From Sphingomonas sp. Leaf9 (lineage in GTDB: Bacteria > Pseudomonadota > Alphaproteobacteria > Sphingomonadales > Sphingomonadaceae): DNA of 64,000 nt. The notes beneath the pieces were generated by a model, which made no database searches, was not told the DNA's origin, and worked only from the letters and a program-made list of their open reading frames with translations. Below are positions 18,792-27,672 of the stretch, one piece after another. The DNA lies in NCBI RefSeq assembly GCF_001421355.1, contig NZ_LMKC01000001.1, forward strand, positions 434,001 through 498,000, read 5' to 3'. A program made the position numbers and the translations under genes. Position 1 is the first letter of the stretch. Each line of letters opens with the position of its first letter.

Positions 18792-21142
18792 CACGGCTCG
18801 CGCGGCAGGTCGATCGTGACCAGCGTCCCGACGCCCTTCTCCGACACCAGTTCGATCGTCCCGCCATGCGCCTCGACCGCCTGCCGCGCGAGCGGCAGGT
18901 CGAGGCTGAGCGCCCGTTCGCCGACCCGCGTCGCCCCGGCCTGCGCAAAGCGGTCGAACGCGCGCGCCACCGCATCCTTCGACATGCCCGGCCCGTCGTC
19001 CGATACCACGATCCGCGCGCGCTGTGCATCGCCATCGACATGCAGCAGCACGCGCCCGCCCTGCCGCAAGCCGCCGATCGCATGGTCGAGCAGATGGCCC
19101 ACCGCCTGGCGCAGCCGCCGCGCATCGCCCAGCATCACGCCGGCGGTCGGCGCGATCTCGACGGCCAGCTCGACCCCCCGCGCCGCCGCCGCCGCTCGTG
19201 CCGCATCGGCCGCTTCGCCCGCGATCATCTTCAGCGGCACCGTGGCCCGCGCGACCGGCGTGCTTTCATTGGCAGTCAGGTCGAGCGTGTCGTCGATCAA
19301 CCCGCCCAGCCGCTCGACCGACTCCAGGATCGCGTCGGTATAGCGCGCGCCATCAGCGGTCAGCTTGCCGGCATATCCCGCCTGCAACATCTCGGCGAAG
19401 CCCTTGATCGAGGTCAGCGGCGTGCGCAGCTCATAGCTCATCGACGCGACGAACGCGGTCTTCACCCGGTCGGCCGCCTCCAGCGCCTCGTTGCGGTCGC
19501 GCAGTGCCTGTTCCATCCGCCGGCTGTCGGAAATGTCGAGCATGGTCAGCAGTGCATTGCCATCGGGCAACGGCACCGCGCCAAATTCATAATGCCGCCC
19601 ATCGGCCATCGCGAACCGGCCCGATCGCTGCATCCGCTGTTGCGTGGCGAAGCGGACCAGTTCGGGGATCAGCGCCGCCTTGCCCGGGCTGGCCAGACTC
19701 TCGGCGACCCGCTCAGCCAGCGCATCGACGCGCGGATGGCTGTCGAGGAAGGCGTCGTCCAGGCCCCAGACCTGCCGGAACTTCGCGTTCCAGATCTGCA
19801 ACCGGCCATCGGCCGCGAACACGCCCAGCGCCTCGAACAGATTGTCGAAGGTCGCGGTGCGGACCCTGAGCAGCGTGTCGCGCGCGCTGGCCAGCTGCAC
19901 CTGTTCGGTGCGATCCTCGAAGATCAGCAGCAGGCCGCCCTCGGGCAGCGGCTGCGCCACGACGCGCAGGTGCGTGCCGCCGGGCAGATGCCATTGTTCC
20001 TCGATCGCGCCCTCTGCCGCGCGGAACCAGTCGCGCCGCTCGGTCTTCCACCCCGGAAAGTCGCGAACCTCGGGCAGGCGCTTCGCCTCGCGCATCCGGT
20101 CCAGCACCCGGTCGAACTCGGGCCGGTCGGCCAGCCATTCGGGCTTCATCGCAAAGGTGCGGCCGAACGGCTGGTTATAGAAGACGAGCGTGCGGTCGGG
20201 CGCGAACTGCGCCACGCCCGCCGACAGCCGGTCGAGCATCGCGCGCTGTGCCTCGCGGCTGCGCTTCAGCCGGCCACGGGCCTCCTCGATCTCGTGCACG
20301 TCGATCGCGAAGCCGCCGGTGCCGCCATCGCGCAGCGGCATGTCATGGACGCGCAGCATCCGCCGTTCGCCACCGATCGTCGCGGGCATCGCCGCCGCCT
20401 GCGGCTGTCCCGTGTCGCGCGCGATCGCCGCGCTGGCGAGCGGCCCGCCCATGCCGACGCCCTCGACCAGTTCGACCTGCCGCGCGATCACTTCCGCCGC
20501 GTCACCCGCATCGACCGCGCGGACATAGGCGGTGTTGACCATCGCCAGGCGCAGCGTGTCGTCGCGATACCACATCGGCATCGGTGCCGCTTCGATCAGG
20601 CTGGACAGCGCGTCGAACGCGGCGCGATATTCCTCTGCCTCTGCGCCCAACGTCGCGATCTCATTATGAAATTCGGTCGCGTCGAAGAACCAGACGAGCA
20701 CCCCGCCCGGCGTGTTGAGCGCCGCCGGTGCCCGGTCGCCGATTGCGAACAGCGACCGCGCCGAACCGGTCGCGCGGACGACGGTGCGGAACGGCTTGCC
20801 CCCGCGCAACGCGGCGGTGATCGCATCGACCAGCCGATCGGCGCTGCCCGGCTCCAGCCCGCTATCGGCATTGCCCAGATCGGCGACCGACGCCGGCAGG
20901 TCACTGCGCCCCAATCGGTCGGCCAGCGGCCGGTCGAGCAGCAGCCGCCCATCGGCGCGCACCACCATCGCCAGCGCAGGCGATGCGGACAACGTGGCGC
21001 TGAGCGAATCGAACATCGCCCCCGCCGCCGCCGCCTGCCGCCGTGCGGACAGGCCGGCCTGCAGCATCCACGCGCTCGCGCCGACCAGCAACGCCAGCAC
21101 GACGCCGCTCAGGACGGCCGTCATCAGGGTCAGGGTAATCAA
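18791..21142 (-). CDS. divL: DivL-like tyrosine-containing histidine kinase homologue
   Basis: About 783 residues. One N-terminal membrane segment (TLMTAVLSGVVLALLVGASAWML) is followed by several PAS-type regions, a dimerisation helix and an HATPase domain. The H-box reads FVASMSYELRTPLTS: Tyr (codon at 19433-19435) replaces the phospho-acceptor His, the hallmark of Caulobacter DivL. The N-box is HLLDHAIGG (His for the usual Asn) and the G2 loop is degraded (ERALSLDLP), while VVSDDGPGM is kept. This suggests a signalling pseudokinase acting in the CckA-CtrA cell-cycle pathway. Start uncertain: TTG at 21142 with GAGG upstream, or ATG at 21124. Followed by tsaE, amgK and murU as in other alphaproteobacteria. 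Confidence 0.88.
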   Translation of the reverse strand: MITLTLMTAVLSGVVLALLVGASAWMLQAGLSARRQAAAAGAMFDSLSATLSASPALAMVVRADGRLLLDRPLADRLGRSDLPASVADLGNADSGLEPGSADRLVDAITAALRGGKPFRTVVRATGSARSLFAIGDRAPAALNTPGGVLVWFFDATEFHNEIATLGAEAEEYRAAFDALSSLIEAAPMPMWYRDDTLRLAMVNTAYVRAVDAGDAAEVIARQVELVEGVGMGGPLASAAIARDTGQPQAAAMPATIGGERRMLRVHDMPLRDGGTGGFAIDVHEIEEARGRLKRSREAQRAMLDRLSAGVAQFAPDRTLVFYNQPFGRTFAMKPEWLADRPEFDRVLDRMREAKRLPEVRDFPGWKTERRDWFRAAEGAIEEQWHLPGGTHLRVVAQPLPEGGLLLIFEDRTEQVQLASARDTLLRVRTATFDNLFEALGVFAADGRLQIWNAKFRQVWGLDDAFLDSHPRVDALAERVAESLASPGKAALIPELVRFATQQRMQRSGRFAMADGRHYEFGAVPLPDGNALLTMLDISDSRRMEQALRDRNEALEAADRVKTAFVASMSYELRTPLTSIKGFAEMLQAGYAGKLTADGARYTDAILESVERLGGLIDDTLDLTANESTPVARATVPLKMIAGEAADAARAAAAARGVELAVEIAPTAGVMLGDARRLRQAVGHLLDHAIGGLRQGGRVLLHVDGDAQRARIVVSDDGPGMSKDAVARAFDRFAQAGATRVGERALSLDLPLARQAVEAHGGTIELVSEKGVGTLVTIDLPREP

Positions 21143-21212
21143 GCAAGCGCCTCGCGGGCAGACGATGGGACGGCAAAAATGGGCACGCCCCTGCCTAGTC
21201 GTTACGGCGGGC

Positions 21213-21250
21213 ATAAAAAAGGGGCAGCGCCATGCGGCACCGCCCCTTTG
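21213..21250 (-). terminator. Rho-independent terminator after the TonB-dependent receptor
   Basis: On the minus strand GGGGCGGTGCC and GGCGCTGCCCC arms around a GCAT loop are followed by TTTTTT. It lies about 45 bases past the receptor stop and just upstream of divL, separating the two transcripts. Confidence 0.85.
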
Positions 21251-21293
21251 TCGCATACCGGCGGCGGATCGCCGCCGCCGGTCACGACTGTCG

Positions 21294-24200
21294 TTACATC
21301 TTCACCCGCGCACCGGCGAAGAGATACCGGCCAAGATACGACACGGGATAGGTGATCGTACCGATTTCAGGCTTCTGCCCGAAGACGTTGTTGACCCCGC
21401 CGAAAAACTGGAACCGGTCGGTCGCGTCGACACTCACGAACACGTCGTGCTGCCACAGCGCCTTCAGATACTTGTATTCGGGTGCCACGACATCGGGGTT
21501 GCTCTGATTGGTCAGGTTCGAATAGCGCAGCGTCTTATCAAACCACGACAGGCCATAGTTGATCGTCACGTTTTCGATCGACCAGGTAATGTCGCTGTTG
21601 ATGGTATATTTCGGCGCACTCGATTCACCGCGGCTGTCGGTCACGTCCGCACCCGGCGTGCCGATGAATTCCAGCTTGTCGAGATAATTGCCGATGACGC
21701 GGACGTTGAACTTGCCGATCGAGCCAGCGTCGAAATTGTAATTGACGTTCAGGTCAAGACCGGCCGTGCTGAACCGGGCGACATTCTGCGGCGTAACGGT
21801 GAAGCCGACGATATTGCCCGGATTGGCCGTGGCGGAGGCGACATTGGTCCGCGTGATCGAACGGCAGAACACGTTGTCGAGCGTCGCCTGGTCAACGCAC
21901 AGGCGCGCGATCTCGCCCGGCGTCACGGTGTTGATCGCACCGCGCAGGTTGATGTCGTACCAGTCGGCCCGCACCGACAGCCCCGGAATGAATCGTGGCT
22001 GCAACACGGCGCCCGCCGTCCAGGTCGTGGCTTCTTCCGCGTCCAGGTTGGGATTGCCGCCCGAGAAACCCGAGATATTCGCCGTCCGGGCATCCTCGTA
22101 CGTGGCGGGATTGGCCACGCCGAGGCCGGTCAGCAACGTCCGGCAATTCGCGGCGCGCGACGCGGTGCCGTTCTGGATTTCGCCAACGCTGCACGGATCG
22201 GTGATGAACTGGAACGTCTGCGACAGGCCGCTGAACAGTTCGCCGATGTTGGGTGCGCGCACCGCCTTCGAATAGGTGCCGTTGAACGTCAGGTCACGCA
22301 CCGGCGCATAGGTCCCGTTGACCTTCCATGTGGTCGTGCGACCGATGGTGGAATAGTCGGACAGGCGGACGGCCGCCCCGAAGCTGAGCCGATGGGCGAA
22401 CCGCGCGTCGCGGAACACCGGCACGTCAAGTTCGGCGAACCCTTCCTTCACGTCATACTTGCCCTCTTCACGACCGAGCGAGTTGGTGAAGGTCAGCCCC
22501 TGTGCCGCGAGCGGATCGGGAACGAACCGGCTCTCTTCCTTGCGATATTCGCCGCCCAGCACAAAATTGACCGCACCGCCCGGCAGCTTGAAGAACTGCC
22601 CGAAATCGCCCGAGACCGATCCCGACACGACATGCTGACGCAGGCGCGAACGATCCGTCGTGGTCGCCCGAACGAAATCAAGCGCAGCCTGGCTCGGCGC
22701 GCCGTCGCCGAACAGGTTGAGCGGCACGCACTCGCCGGGGCGGAAGGTCGTCGGGTTGACGACGCTGCGGCTCGCATAAGGCTGGTCCGGGCGCCAGTTG
22801 GGGTCGAGGTTCACGCGGCAGGTGATCTGCCCGTTGGCCGGATTGCGTACCGCGTCCAGCGCCGCATAGAAGCGATCGTTGTAGGTGTTGTTGACGTAGC
22901 GGTTCGCCACATTCGACTGGCCGAAAGTATACGACACCTCATAGCTGGCGTGATCGTTGATCTCACCCTTGGCACCTACGACCCCGCGATAGGTTTCGCG
23001 GGTGATCGTCTCGCCGCGCTGACCGATATCGAAATTGTCGCGCGTCACCAGCACACCGCCATTGCCCAGATTCGGCAGGCCCGCCGGCAGGAACGGATTG
23101 TCGTCCTTGACCAGCAGGTAATAGTCGAACGACGGCTGACCCAGCGTAAACGCCTTGTTGTGGGCGTATTTCGCATCGGCGAACAGCGTCAGCGCCGGCG
23201 ACACATCGAAATGCGCGATGGCGTTCACGACATGCCGGTCGATCTGCGGCAGCAAGTCGTTCTGATAATCGGCGACGCGGGTGCCGCTGCCGCCCTGCGA
23301 AAAGCCGGGGCGCAGCACGGTGCCAAGCTGGAACGGGACCAGCTGACCCGCGCCGTTCACTATGTAATCGGGCTGCCCGTCAAAATCGACATCGATGCCG
23401 CCTTCACGCGCGGTATCGTTGTAGCGCACGTCGCGCGTCGGTACGTTGTCGGGGATGCCGTTATTGGCACCACCGGTATAGCCCGGCTTGAATTCGGGAT
23501 CGTTAGGGTTGCGGTAGAAACCGACCAGATTCGACCCACGCAGCGCGCGACGATCGCGCGACTCCAGCCGGCTTTCCGAGCCATATTCATAGGCGACGGC
23601 AACATTGCCGCGACCCTCGGCAAAATTCTTGCCGACCGTGACCGCCAGCAACCGCTTGCCCGCATCGCCATATTCGGTGATCCCGGCCTGCCCACGCGCG
23701 GTGATCCCGTCGAAATTGCGCTTCAGGACGAAATTGACGACGCCGGTGACCGCATCCGCGCCATAGATGGCCGAGACGCCGCCGGTCAGGATATCGACCC
23801 GTTCCACCAGGTCGTTCGGGATCGAATTGATGTCGATCGCCTGGCTGCCCGGCACCGATGCCACGTGCCGGCGGCCATCCACCAGGACGAGCGTCCGCTC
23901 GGTGCCCAGATTGCGAAGGTTCAGCAGGTTGAGACCGGTCCCACCAATGCCGGCGCGGCTGCCCGAATTGTCGGCCGAGGTGGACGAGCCCTGCAATGCC
24001 GGAAAGCCGGTCAGAAAGTCGGTGAGGTTGGTCGTACCCGACTGCTGGATCGTTGCTGCACCCAGCGCGATGATCGGGCTGGGCGATTCGAAATCGGTAC
24101 GCCGAATACGCGTGCCGGTGACGACGATTTCCTCGCCGTTGCTCGCATCGGCAGGCGTCTGTGCAGCGGGGTCCGCCGGGATCGGCACATTGTCGGTGGT

Positions 24201-24308
24201 GCCGGGCGCTGCGGTCTGCGCGACGGCGGAGGCCGACGCCATCAGCGCGGCGATGACAACGGCACTGCGGGCGACACCGGCACGCAGACGCGACGTTGAC
24301 TGGTTCAT
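21294..24308 (-). CDS. TonB-dependent outer-membrane receptor
   Basis: A 1004-residue outer-membrane transporter. Signal peptide at 1-31 (ending SASAVAQ), TonB box EEIVVTGTRI at about 59-68, plug domain with VLVDGRRHV, SIPNDLVERVDILTGGVSAIYGADAVTGVVNFVLKRNFDG, then a large barrel ending LFAGARVKM. Size and plug style match the sphingomonad receptors with N-terminal extensions of no fixed substrate; the ligand cannot be predicted. The final residue is Met, not the usual aromatic residue. AAAAAGGGG precedes the ATG. It sits alone between ahcY and divL with its own terminator. Confidence 0.93.
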   Translation of the reverse strand: MNQSTSRLRAGVARSAVVIAALMASASAVAQTAAPGTTDNVPIPADPAAQTPADASNGEEIVVTGTRIRRTDFESPSPIIALGAATIQQSGTTNLTDFLTGFPALQGSSTSADNSGSRAGIGGTGLNLLNLRNLGTERTLVLVDGRRHVASVPGSQAIDINSIPNDLVERVDILTGGVSAIYGADAVTGVVNFVLKRNFDGITARGQAGITEYGDAGKRLLAVTVGKNFAEGRGNVAVAYEYGSESRLESRDRRALRGSNLVGFYRNPNDPEFKPGYTGGANNGIPDNVPTRDVRYNDTAREGGIDVDFDGQPDYIVNGAGQLVPFQLGTVLRPGFSQGGSGTRVADYQNDLLPQIDRHVVNAIAHFDVSPALTLFADAKYAHNKAFTLGQPSFDYYLLVKDDNPFLPAGLPNLGNGGVLVTRDNFDIGQRGETITRETYRGVVGAKGEINDHASYEVSYTFGQSNVANRYVNNTYNDRFYAALDAVRNPANGQITCRVNLDPNWRPDQPYASRSVVNPTTFRPGECVPLNLFGDGAPSQAALDFVRATTTDRSRLRQHVVSGSVSGDFGQFFKLPGGAVNFVLGGEYRKEESRFVPDPLAAQGLTFTNSLGREEGKYDVKEGFAELDVPVFRDARFAHRLSFGAAVRLSDYSTIGRTTTWKVNGTYAPVRDLTFNGTYSKAVRAPNIGELFSGLSQTFQFITDPCSVGEIQNGTASRAANCRTLLTGLGVANPATYEDARTANISGFSGGNPNLDAEEATTWTAGAVLQPRFIPGLSVRADWYDINLRGAINTVTPGEIARLCVDQATLDNVFCRSITRTNVASATANPGNIVGFTVTPQNVARFSTAGLDLNVNYNFDAGSIGKFNVRVIGNYLDKLEFIGTPGADVTDSRGESSAPKYTINSDITWSIENVTINYGLSWFDKTLRYSNLTNQSNPDVVAPEYKYLKALWQHDVFVSVDATDRFQFFGGVNNVFGQKPEIGTITYPVSYLGRYLFAGARVKM

Positions 24309-24438
24309 GAAACGGACCCCTTTTTACAAGTTACGCGTATTCTTTATCGATACGCTCTCTTACAGGATTGCAACGCGTCGACATCGGTTCCGCCCCCTTG
24401 ATACGACGTTTCCGTGACACCCGTTGCAAACGCGCAAC

Positions 24439-24478
24439 AAAAAGGGCGGACACCCATCGGATGCCCGCCCCTTCGGCG
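24439..24478 (-). terminator. Rho-independent terminator after ahcY
   Basis: On the minus strand GGGCGGGCATCC and GGGTGTCCGCCC arms pair over twelve positions (two G-T), with a GAT loop, followed by TTTTTG. It begins about 20 bases after the ahcY stop. Confidence 0.85.
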
Positions 24479-24496
24479 CCAGTCTCGCAGCAGCGA

Positions 24497-25906
24497 TCAG
24501 TAGCGGTAGTGGTCCGGCTTGAACGGCCCTTCGACCGGCACGCCGATGTACGACGCCTGCTTCTCGGTCAGCTTGCTGAGCTTCACGCCCAGCTTTTCGA
24601 GGTGCAGCGCCGCGACCTTTTCGTCGAGGTGCTTGGGCAGAACGTACACTTCGTTCTTGTAGTTTTCGCCCTTGGTCCACAGTTCGATCTGCGCCAGCAC
24701 CTGGTTGGTGAACGACGACGACATGACGAACGACGGGTGGCCGGTGGCGCAGCCCAGGTTCACCAGGCGGCCCTTGGCCAGCACGATGATCTGCTTGCCA
24801 TCGGGGAACTTCACCAGGTCGGTGCCCGGCTTCACTTCGTCCCATTCATAGTTCGACAGGGCGGCGATCTGGATCTCGCTGTCGAAGTGGCCGATGTTGC
24901 AGACGATGCTCATCGGCTTCATCGCCGCCATGTGCTCGGCGGTGATGACGTCGGCATTGCCCGTCGCGGTGCAGAAGATGTCGGCGCGGGTCACCGCCTC
25001 GTCCATCGTCACGACCTCGAACCCTTCCATCGCAGCCTGCAGCGCGCAGATCGGATCGACTTCGGTCACCATGACGCGCGCGCCACCGTTGCGCAGCGAC
25101 TGTGCCGAACCCTTGCCGACGTCACCGAAGCCGGCGACGCAGGCGACCTTGCCGGCCAGCATCACGTCAGTCGCGCGACGGATCGCGTCGACCAGCGATT
25201 CCTTGCAGCCGTACAGGTTGTCGAACTTCGACTTGGTGACCGAATCGTTCACGTTGATCGCCGGGAAGGGCAGTTCGCCCTTCTTCGCGATCTCGTACAG
25301 GCGGTGGACGCCGGTCGTCGTTTCTTCCGACACGCCCTTCAGGTTCTTGACCGTCTCGGTCAGGTAGCCCGGACGCTTGGCGATGAACGCCTTCAGCGCG
25401 CGCTGGAACTCGACCTCTTCCTCGTTCTCCGGCTCGCCCAGCGTCGCGCCGGCTTCCAGCTTCGCGCCCCACAGCGCGAACATGGTGGCATCGCCGCCAT
25501 CGTCGAGGATGATGTTGGCGGTTTCATCGCCCCAGTTGAAGATGTCGCCGACATAGTCCCAGTAATCGGCCAGGCTCTCGCCCTTGATCGCGAACACGGG
25601 AACGCCGGCGGCGGCGATGGCGGCGGCGGCATGGTCCTGCGTCGAGAAGATGTTGCAGGTCGCCCAGCGGACGTCGGCGCCGAGCGCGGTCAGCGTCTCG
25701 ATCAGCACGGCGGTCTGGATCGTCATGTGCAGCGAACCGGTGATGCGCGCGCCCTTCAGCGGCTGCGACGCGCCGAACTCGCTGCGCAGCGCCATCAGGC
25801 CCGGCATTTCGGTTTCGGCGATCTCGATTTCCTTGCGACCGAAATCGGCGAGGCCGATGTCCTTGATGACGTAATCGGTCTGCTTGTTCGCAATGGCGGT
25901 GGCCAT
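24497..25906 (-). CDS. ahcY: Adenosylhomocysteinase (S-adenosyl-L-homocysteine hydrolase)
   Basis: It splits S-adenosylhomocysteine into adenosine and homocysteine, relieving product inhibition of methyltransferases. The protein is 469 residues, typical of the bacterial type with the extra insertion. Seen: [30 protein letters not shown]-binding [16 protein letters not shown] and the C-terminal [15 protein letters not shown] that ends in the conserved Lys-Pro-x-x-Tyr-Arg-Tyr. GCAGGAG precedes the ATG. A perfect palindrome over its promoter suggests regulation by a SAM-cycle repressor. It lies near divL, as in other alphaproteobacteria, but a TonB receptor gene intervenes. Confidence 0.98.
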   Translation of the reverse strand: MATAIANKQTDYVIKDIGLADFGRKEIEIAETEMPGLMALRSEFGASQPLKGARITGSLHMTIQTAVLIETLTALGADVRWATCNIFSTQDHAAAAIAAAGVPVFAIKGESLADYWDYVGDIFNWGDETANIILDDGGDATMFALWGAKLEAGATLGEPENEEEVEFQRALKAFIAKRPGYLTETVKNLKGVSEETTTGVHRLYEIAKKGELPFPAINVNDSVTKSKFDNLYGCKESLVDAIRRATDVMLAGKVACVAGFGDVGKGSAQSLRNGGARVMVTEVDPICALQAAMEGFEVVTMDEAVTRADIFCTATGNADVITAEHMAAMKPMSIVCNIGHFDSEIQIAALSNYEWDEVKPGTDLVKFPDGKQIIVLAKGRLVNLGCATGHPSFVMSSSFTNQVLAQIELWTKGENYKNEVYVLPKHLDEKVAALHLEKLGVKLSKLTEKQASYIGVPVEGPFKPDHYRY

Positions 25907-25988
25907 GGGATGCTCCTGCGTGGGGCCATGGGCGCACCCATGGCGGATGGCACGCCTCTACCCAGCCGGCCGTCGAAACGCAAATCCT

Positions 25989-26019
25989 ATATAAAGATAT
26001 CTTTATATGCTGGTGTCAG
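25989..26019 (-). promoter_or_regulatory. Candidate ahcY promoter with a perfect 20-bp operator palindrome
   Basis: ATATAAAGATATCTTTATAT at 25989-26008 is a perfect 20-bp palindrome, standing out as AT-only-rich DNA in a GC-rich genome. On the minus strand CTGACA (26014-26019) and TTTATA (25990-25995) are 18 bases apart, so the palindrome would cover the spacer and -10 element. The start of ahcY is 82 bases downstream. Palindromes of this type precede SAM-cycle genes under ArsR-family repressors of the SahR kind in proteobacteria; the regulator here is inferred and no regulator gene is in the window. Confidence 0.65.
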
Positions 26020-26579
26020 GCGGTGCCGGCCCCCAGTGCCAGCAGCCGCGGATCGATGCCCGCGCCCTCAAACCCGCCCCGCCACCGCGCACCCGTCGGC
26101 ACGTCGAACAGCAAGGCGGCATCGCCCGCGACATTCATCCAGCCATGGCGCGACAATTCGCTTTCCAGCTGCCCCGGCTCCCACCCGGCATAGCCCAGCG
26201 CGATCAGATAGCGTTCCGGCCCGGTCCCTGCCGCGATGGCGCGCAGCACGTCGATCGATCCCGACAACGCCCATTTGCCCGCGACGTCGATCGTGTCCTG
26301 CCCGCCCCAGCTGTCGTCGTGCAGCACGAAGCCGCGCCGCGTCTCGACCGGGCCGCCCAGATGGATCGGCGCGTCGGGCGCCTCGCCCGGTTCGATATCG
26401 AGCTGCTTCAACAGCGCATGCAGCCCGAGGCCGTCGATCGTGTCGCCGATGCCGACCCCCATCGCCCCGTCCTCGTCATGGGTGCACATCGCGATCACCG
26501 CATGGTCGAAACGGCGGTCGCCGATGCCGGGCATGGCGAGCAATATCTGTCCGGCAAGGAATCGTGTCTGTTCCATCAT
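26016..26579 (-). CDS. YqgE/AlgH family protein
   Basis: A 187-residue member of the YqgE (formerly DUF179) family. The signatures FLAGQILLAMPGIGDRRFDHAVIAMCTHDEDGAMGVGIG, IHLGGPVETRRGFVLHD and a LIALGYAGWEPGQLESEL segment are all present. Cellular role is not settled; homologues were once linked to alginate regulation. Start is one of two adjacent ATGs (26579 or 26576). It is divergent from the peroxiredoxin gene; the ahcY promoter appears to overlap its stop. Confidence 0.92.
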   Translation of the reverse strand: MMEQTRFLAGQILLAMPGIGDRRFDHAVIAMCTHDEDGAMGVGIGDTIDGLGLHALLKQLDIEPGEAPDAPIHLGGPVETRRGFVLHDDSWGGQDTIDVAGKWALSGSIDVLRAIAAGTGPERYLIALGYAGWEPGQLESELSRHGWMNVAGDAALLFDVPTGARWRGGFEGAGIDPRLLALGAGTA

Positions 26580-26692
26580 GGTAACGACGCTAACCGCCGC
26601 TGCGGTCGAGCGCCATGGTTGAAAAGGTCCGCGTGCGCTCCCACGCTGCATGACGGCGCGCATGACGTGCCAAGCCTGAAGCGGAGACATTC

Positions 26693-27175
26693 ATGACGAT
26701 CAAGGTCGGCGACCGCCTGCCCCACGCCACGCTCGCCAAGGTCACGCCCGACGGGCCGGACCAGGTTTCGACCGAGGATTTCTTCGCCGGCCGCCGCGTC
26801 GCGCTGTTTTCGGTCCCCGGCGCGTTTACGCCCACCTGCTCGGCACGCCACCTGCCCGGCTTCGTCGATCAGGCAGCCGCGTTCCGCGAAAAGGGCGTCG
26901 ACGAAATCGCCTGCACCGCCGTCAACGACGCGTTCGTCCTGTCGGCCTGGGCCAAATCGGCCGATGCGGGGGACAAGGTGACGATGCTGGCCGATGGCAA
27001 CGCCGATTTCGCGAAGGCGGTCGGGCTGACGATGGACGGCTCAGCTTATGGCATGGGCACCCGATCGCAGCGTTATGCGATGCTGGTCAATGACGGCGTG
27101 GTCGAGGCACTGCACGTCGAGGCACCGGGTGAGTTCAGGGTCAGCTCGGCGGAAAACCTGCTCGCGTCGCTCTGA
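26693..27175 (+). CDS. Peroxiredoxin, Prx5 type
   Basis: A 160-residue thiol peroxidase reducing hydrogen peroxide and organic peroxides. The active-site loop is FSVPGAFTPTCSARHLPGF with peroxidatic C49 and T46; a second cysteine at C74 (EIACTAVND) fits a Prx5-like arrangement. C-terminal VEAPGEFRVSSAENLL is typical. ATG at 26693 with a GGAGA upstream. No fused glutaredoxin domain. The thioredoxin or glutaredoxin partner is not next to it. Confidence 0.93.
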   Translation: MTIKVGDRLPHATLAKVTPDGPDQVSTEDFFAGRRVALFSVPGAFTPTCSARHLPGFVDQAAAFREKGVDEIACTAVNDAFVLSAWAKSADAGDKVTMLADGNADFAKAVGLTMDGSAYGMGTRSQRYAMLVNDGVVEALHVEAPGEFRVSSAENLLASL

Positions 27176-27181
27176 AACCAT

Positions 27182-27222
27182 CCGTCGTTTCCCGCCGGCC
27201 GTAACGGAACCGGCGGCGACGG
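27182..27222. terminator. Possible terminator hairpin after the peroxiredoxin gene
   Basis: CCGTCG...CCGCCGG and CCGGCGG..CGACGG arms form a two-part stem just after the stop. There is no T-run, so this would be a weak or Rho-assisted site. Confidence 0.4.
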
Positions 27223-27274
27223 TTCGAGTTAGTTCGGTAGTTACGCAGCCATATCGATCAGGAAAGGGAACGTC

Positions 27275-27655
27275 ATGACCTCCACGACGACCACCGACAC
27301 CGCCAAGGACATCGCCAACGACGTCGCAAACGACGTCGCAAACGACGTTGCCGAAACGTCGGGCACGCTCGCTGAAAAGGCATCGGCGACCTATGCCACG
27401 GCCAAGGAAAGCGTGAGCGATGCCGCCGCAAAGTCGCGCGACGTCGTGGCCGATGCCGCCGCCAAGTCGCGCGACGCGGTGACCAGCGCCGCCAAGTCGA
27501 CCGCCGAAACCGTGAAGGCGCATCCCGGCGCGACCGCCGCGGTCGTGGTCGGTGCCGCCGCCGCGATCGCGGGTGCCGCGTTCGGCGCGTCGAAGCTGAT
27601 CGAAAAGAAGCGTGAGGCCGACGCGCTGCCGAAGGTCCCGCCTTCGGCCACCTGA
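27275..27655 (+). CDS. Ala/Lys-rich membrane-anchored protein with internal tandem repeats
   Basis: A 126-residue protein with no recognised enzyme domain. Residues 11-27 hold three tandem copies of an (I/V)ANDVA-type unit, and 44-75 hold AAAKSRD(V/A)V units that would form an amphipathic helix resembling LEA or apolipoprotein-like stress proteins. A glycine-alanine hydrophobic segment at about 86-104 (TAAVVVGAAAAIAGAAFGA) is a likely membrane anchor, followed by a basic tail. GGAAAGGGAA precedes the ATG. Function unknown; a stress or membrane-associated role is only a guess. Confidence 0.75.
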   Translation: MTSTTTTDTAKDIANDVANDVANDVAETSGTLAEKASATYATAKESVSDAAAKSRDVVADAAAKSRDAVTSAAKSTAETVKAHPGATAAVVVGAAAAIAGAAFGASKLIEKKREADALPKVPPSAT

Positions 27656-27672
27656 ACTTCACGTCAGCTTCT

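Noticed and set aside
20712..24299. A 1195-codon open frame opposite the TonB-dependent receptor
   Set aside because: Antisense shadow. The minus-strand frame has signal peptide, TonB box, plug and barrel.
25907..25988. A possible SAH or SAM riboswitch before ahcY
   Set aside because: I could not fit the conserved cores of SAH or SAM-II riboswitches to the leader; the palindrome is the simpler explanation.
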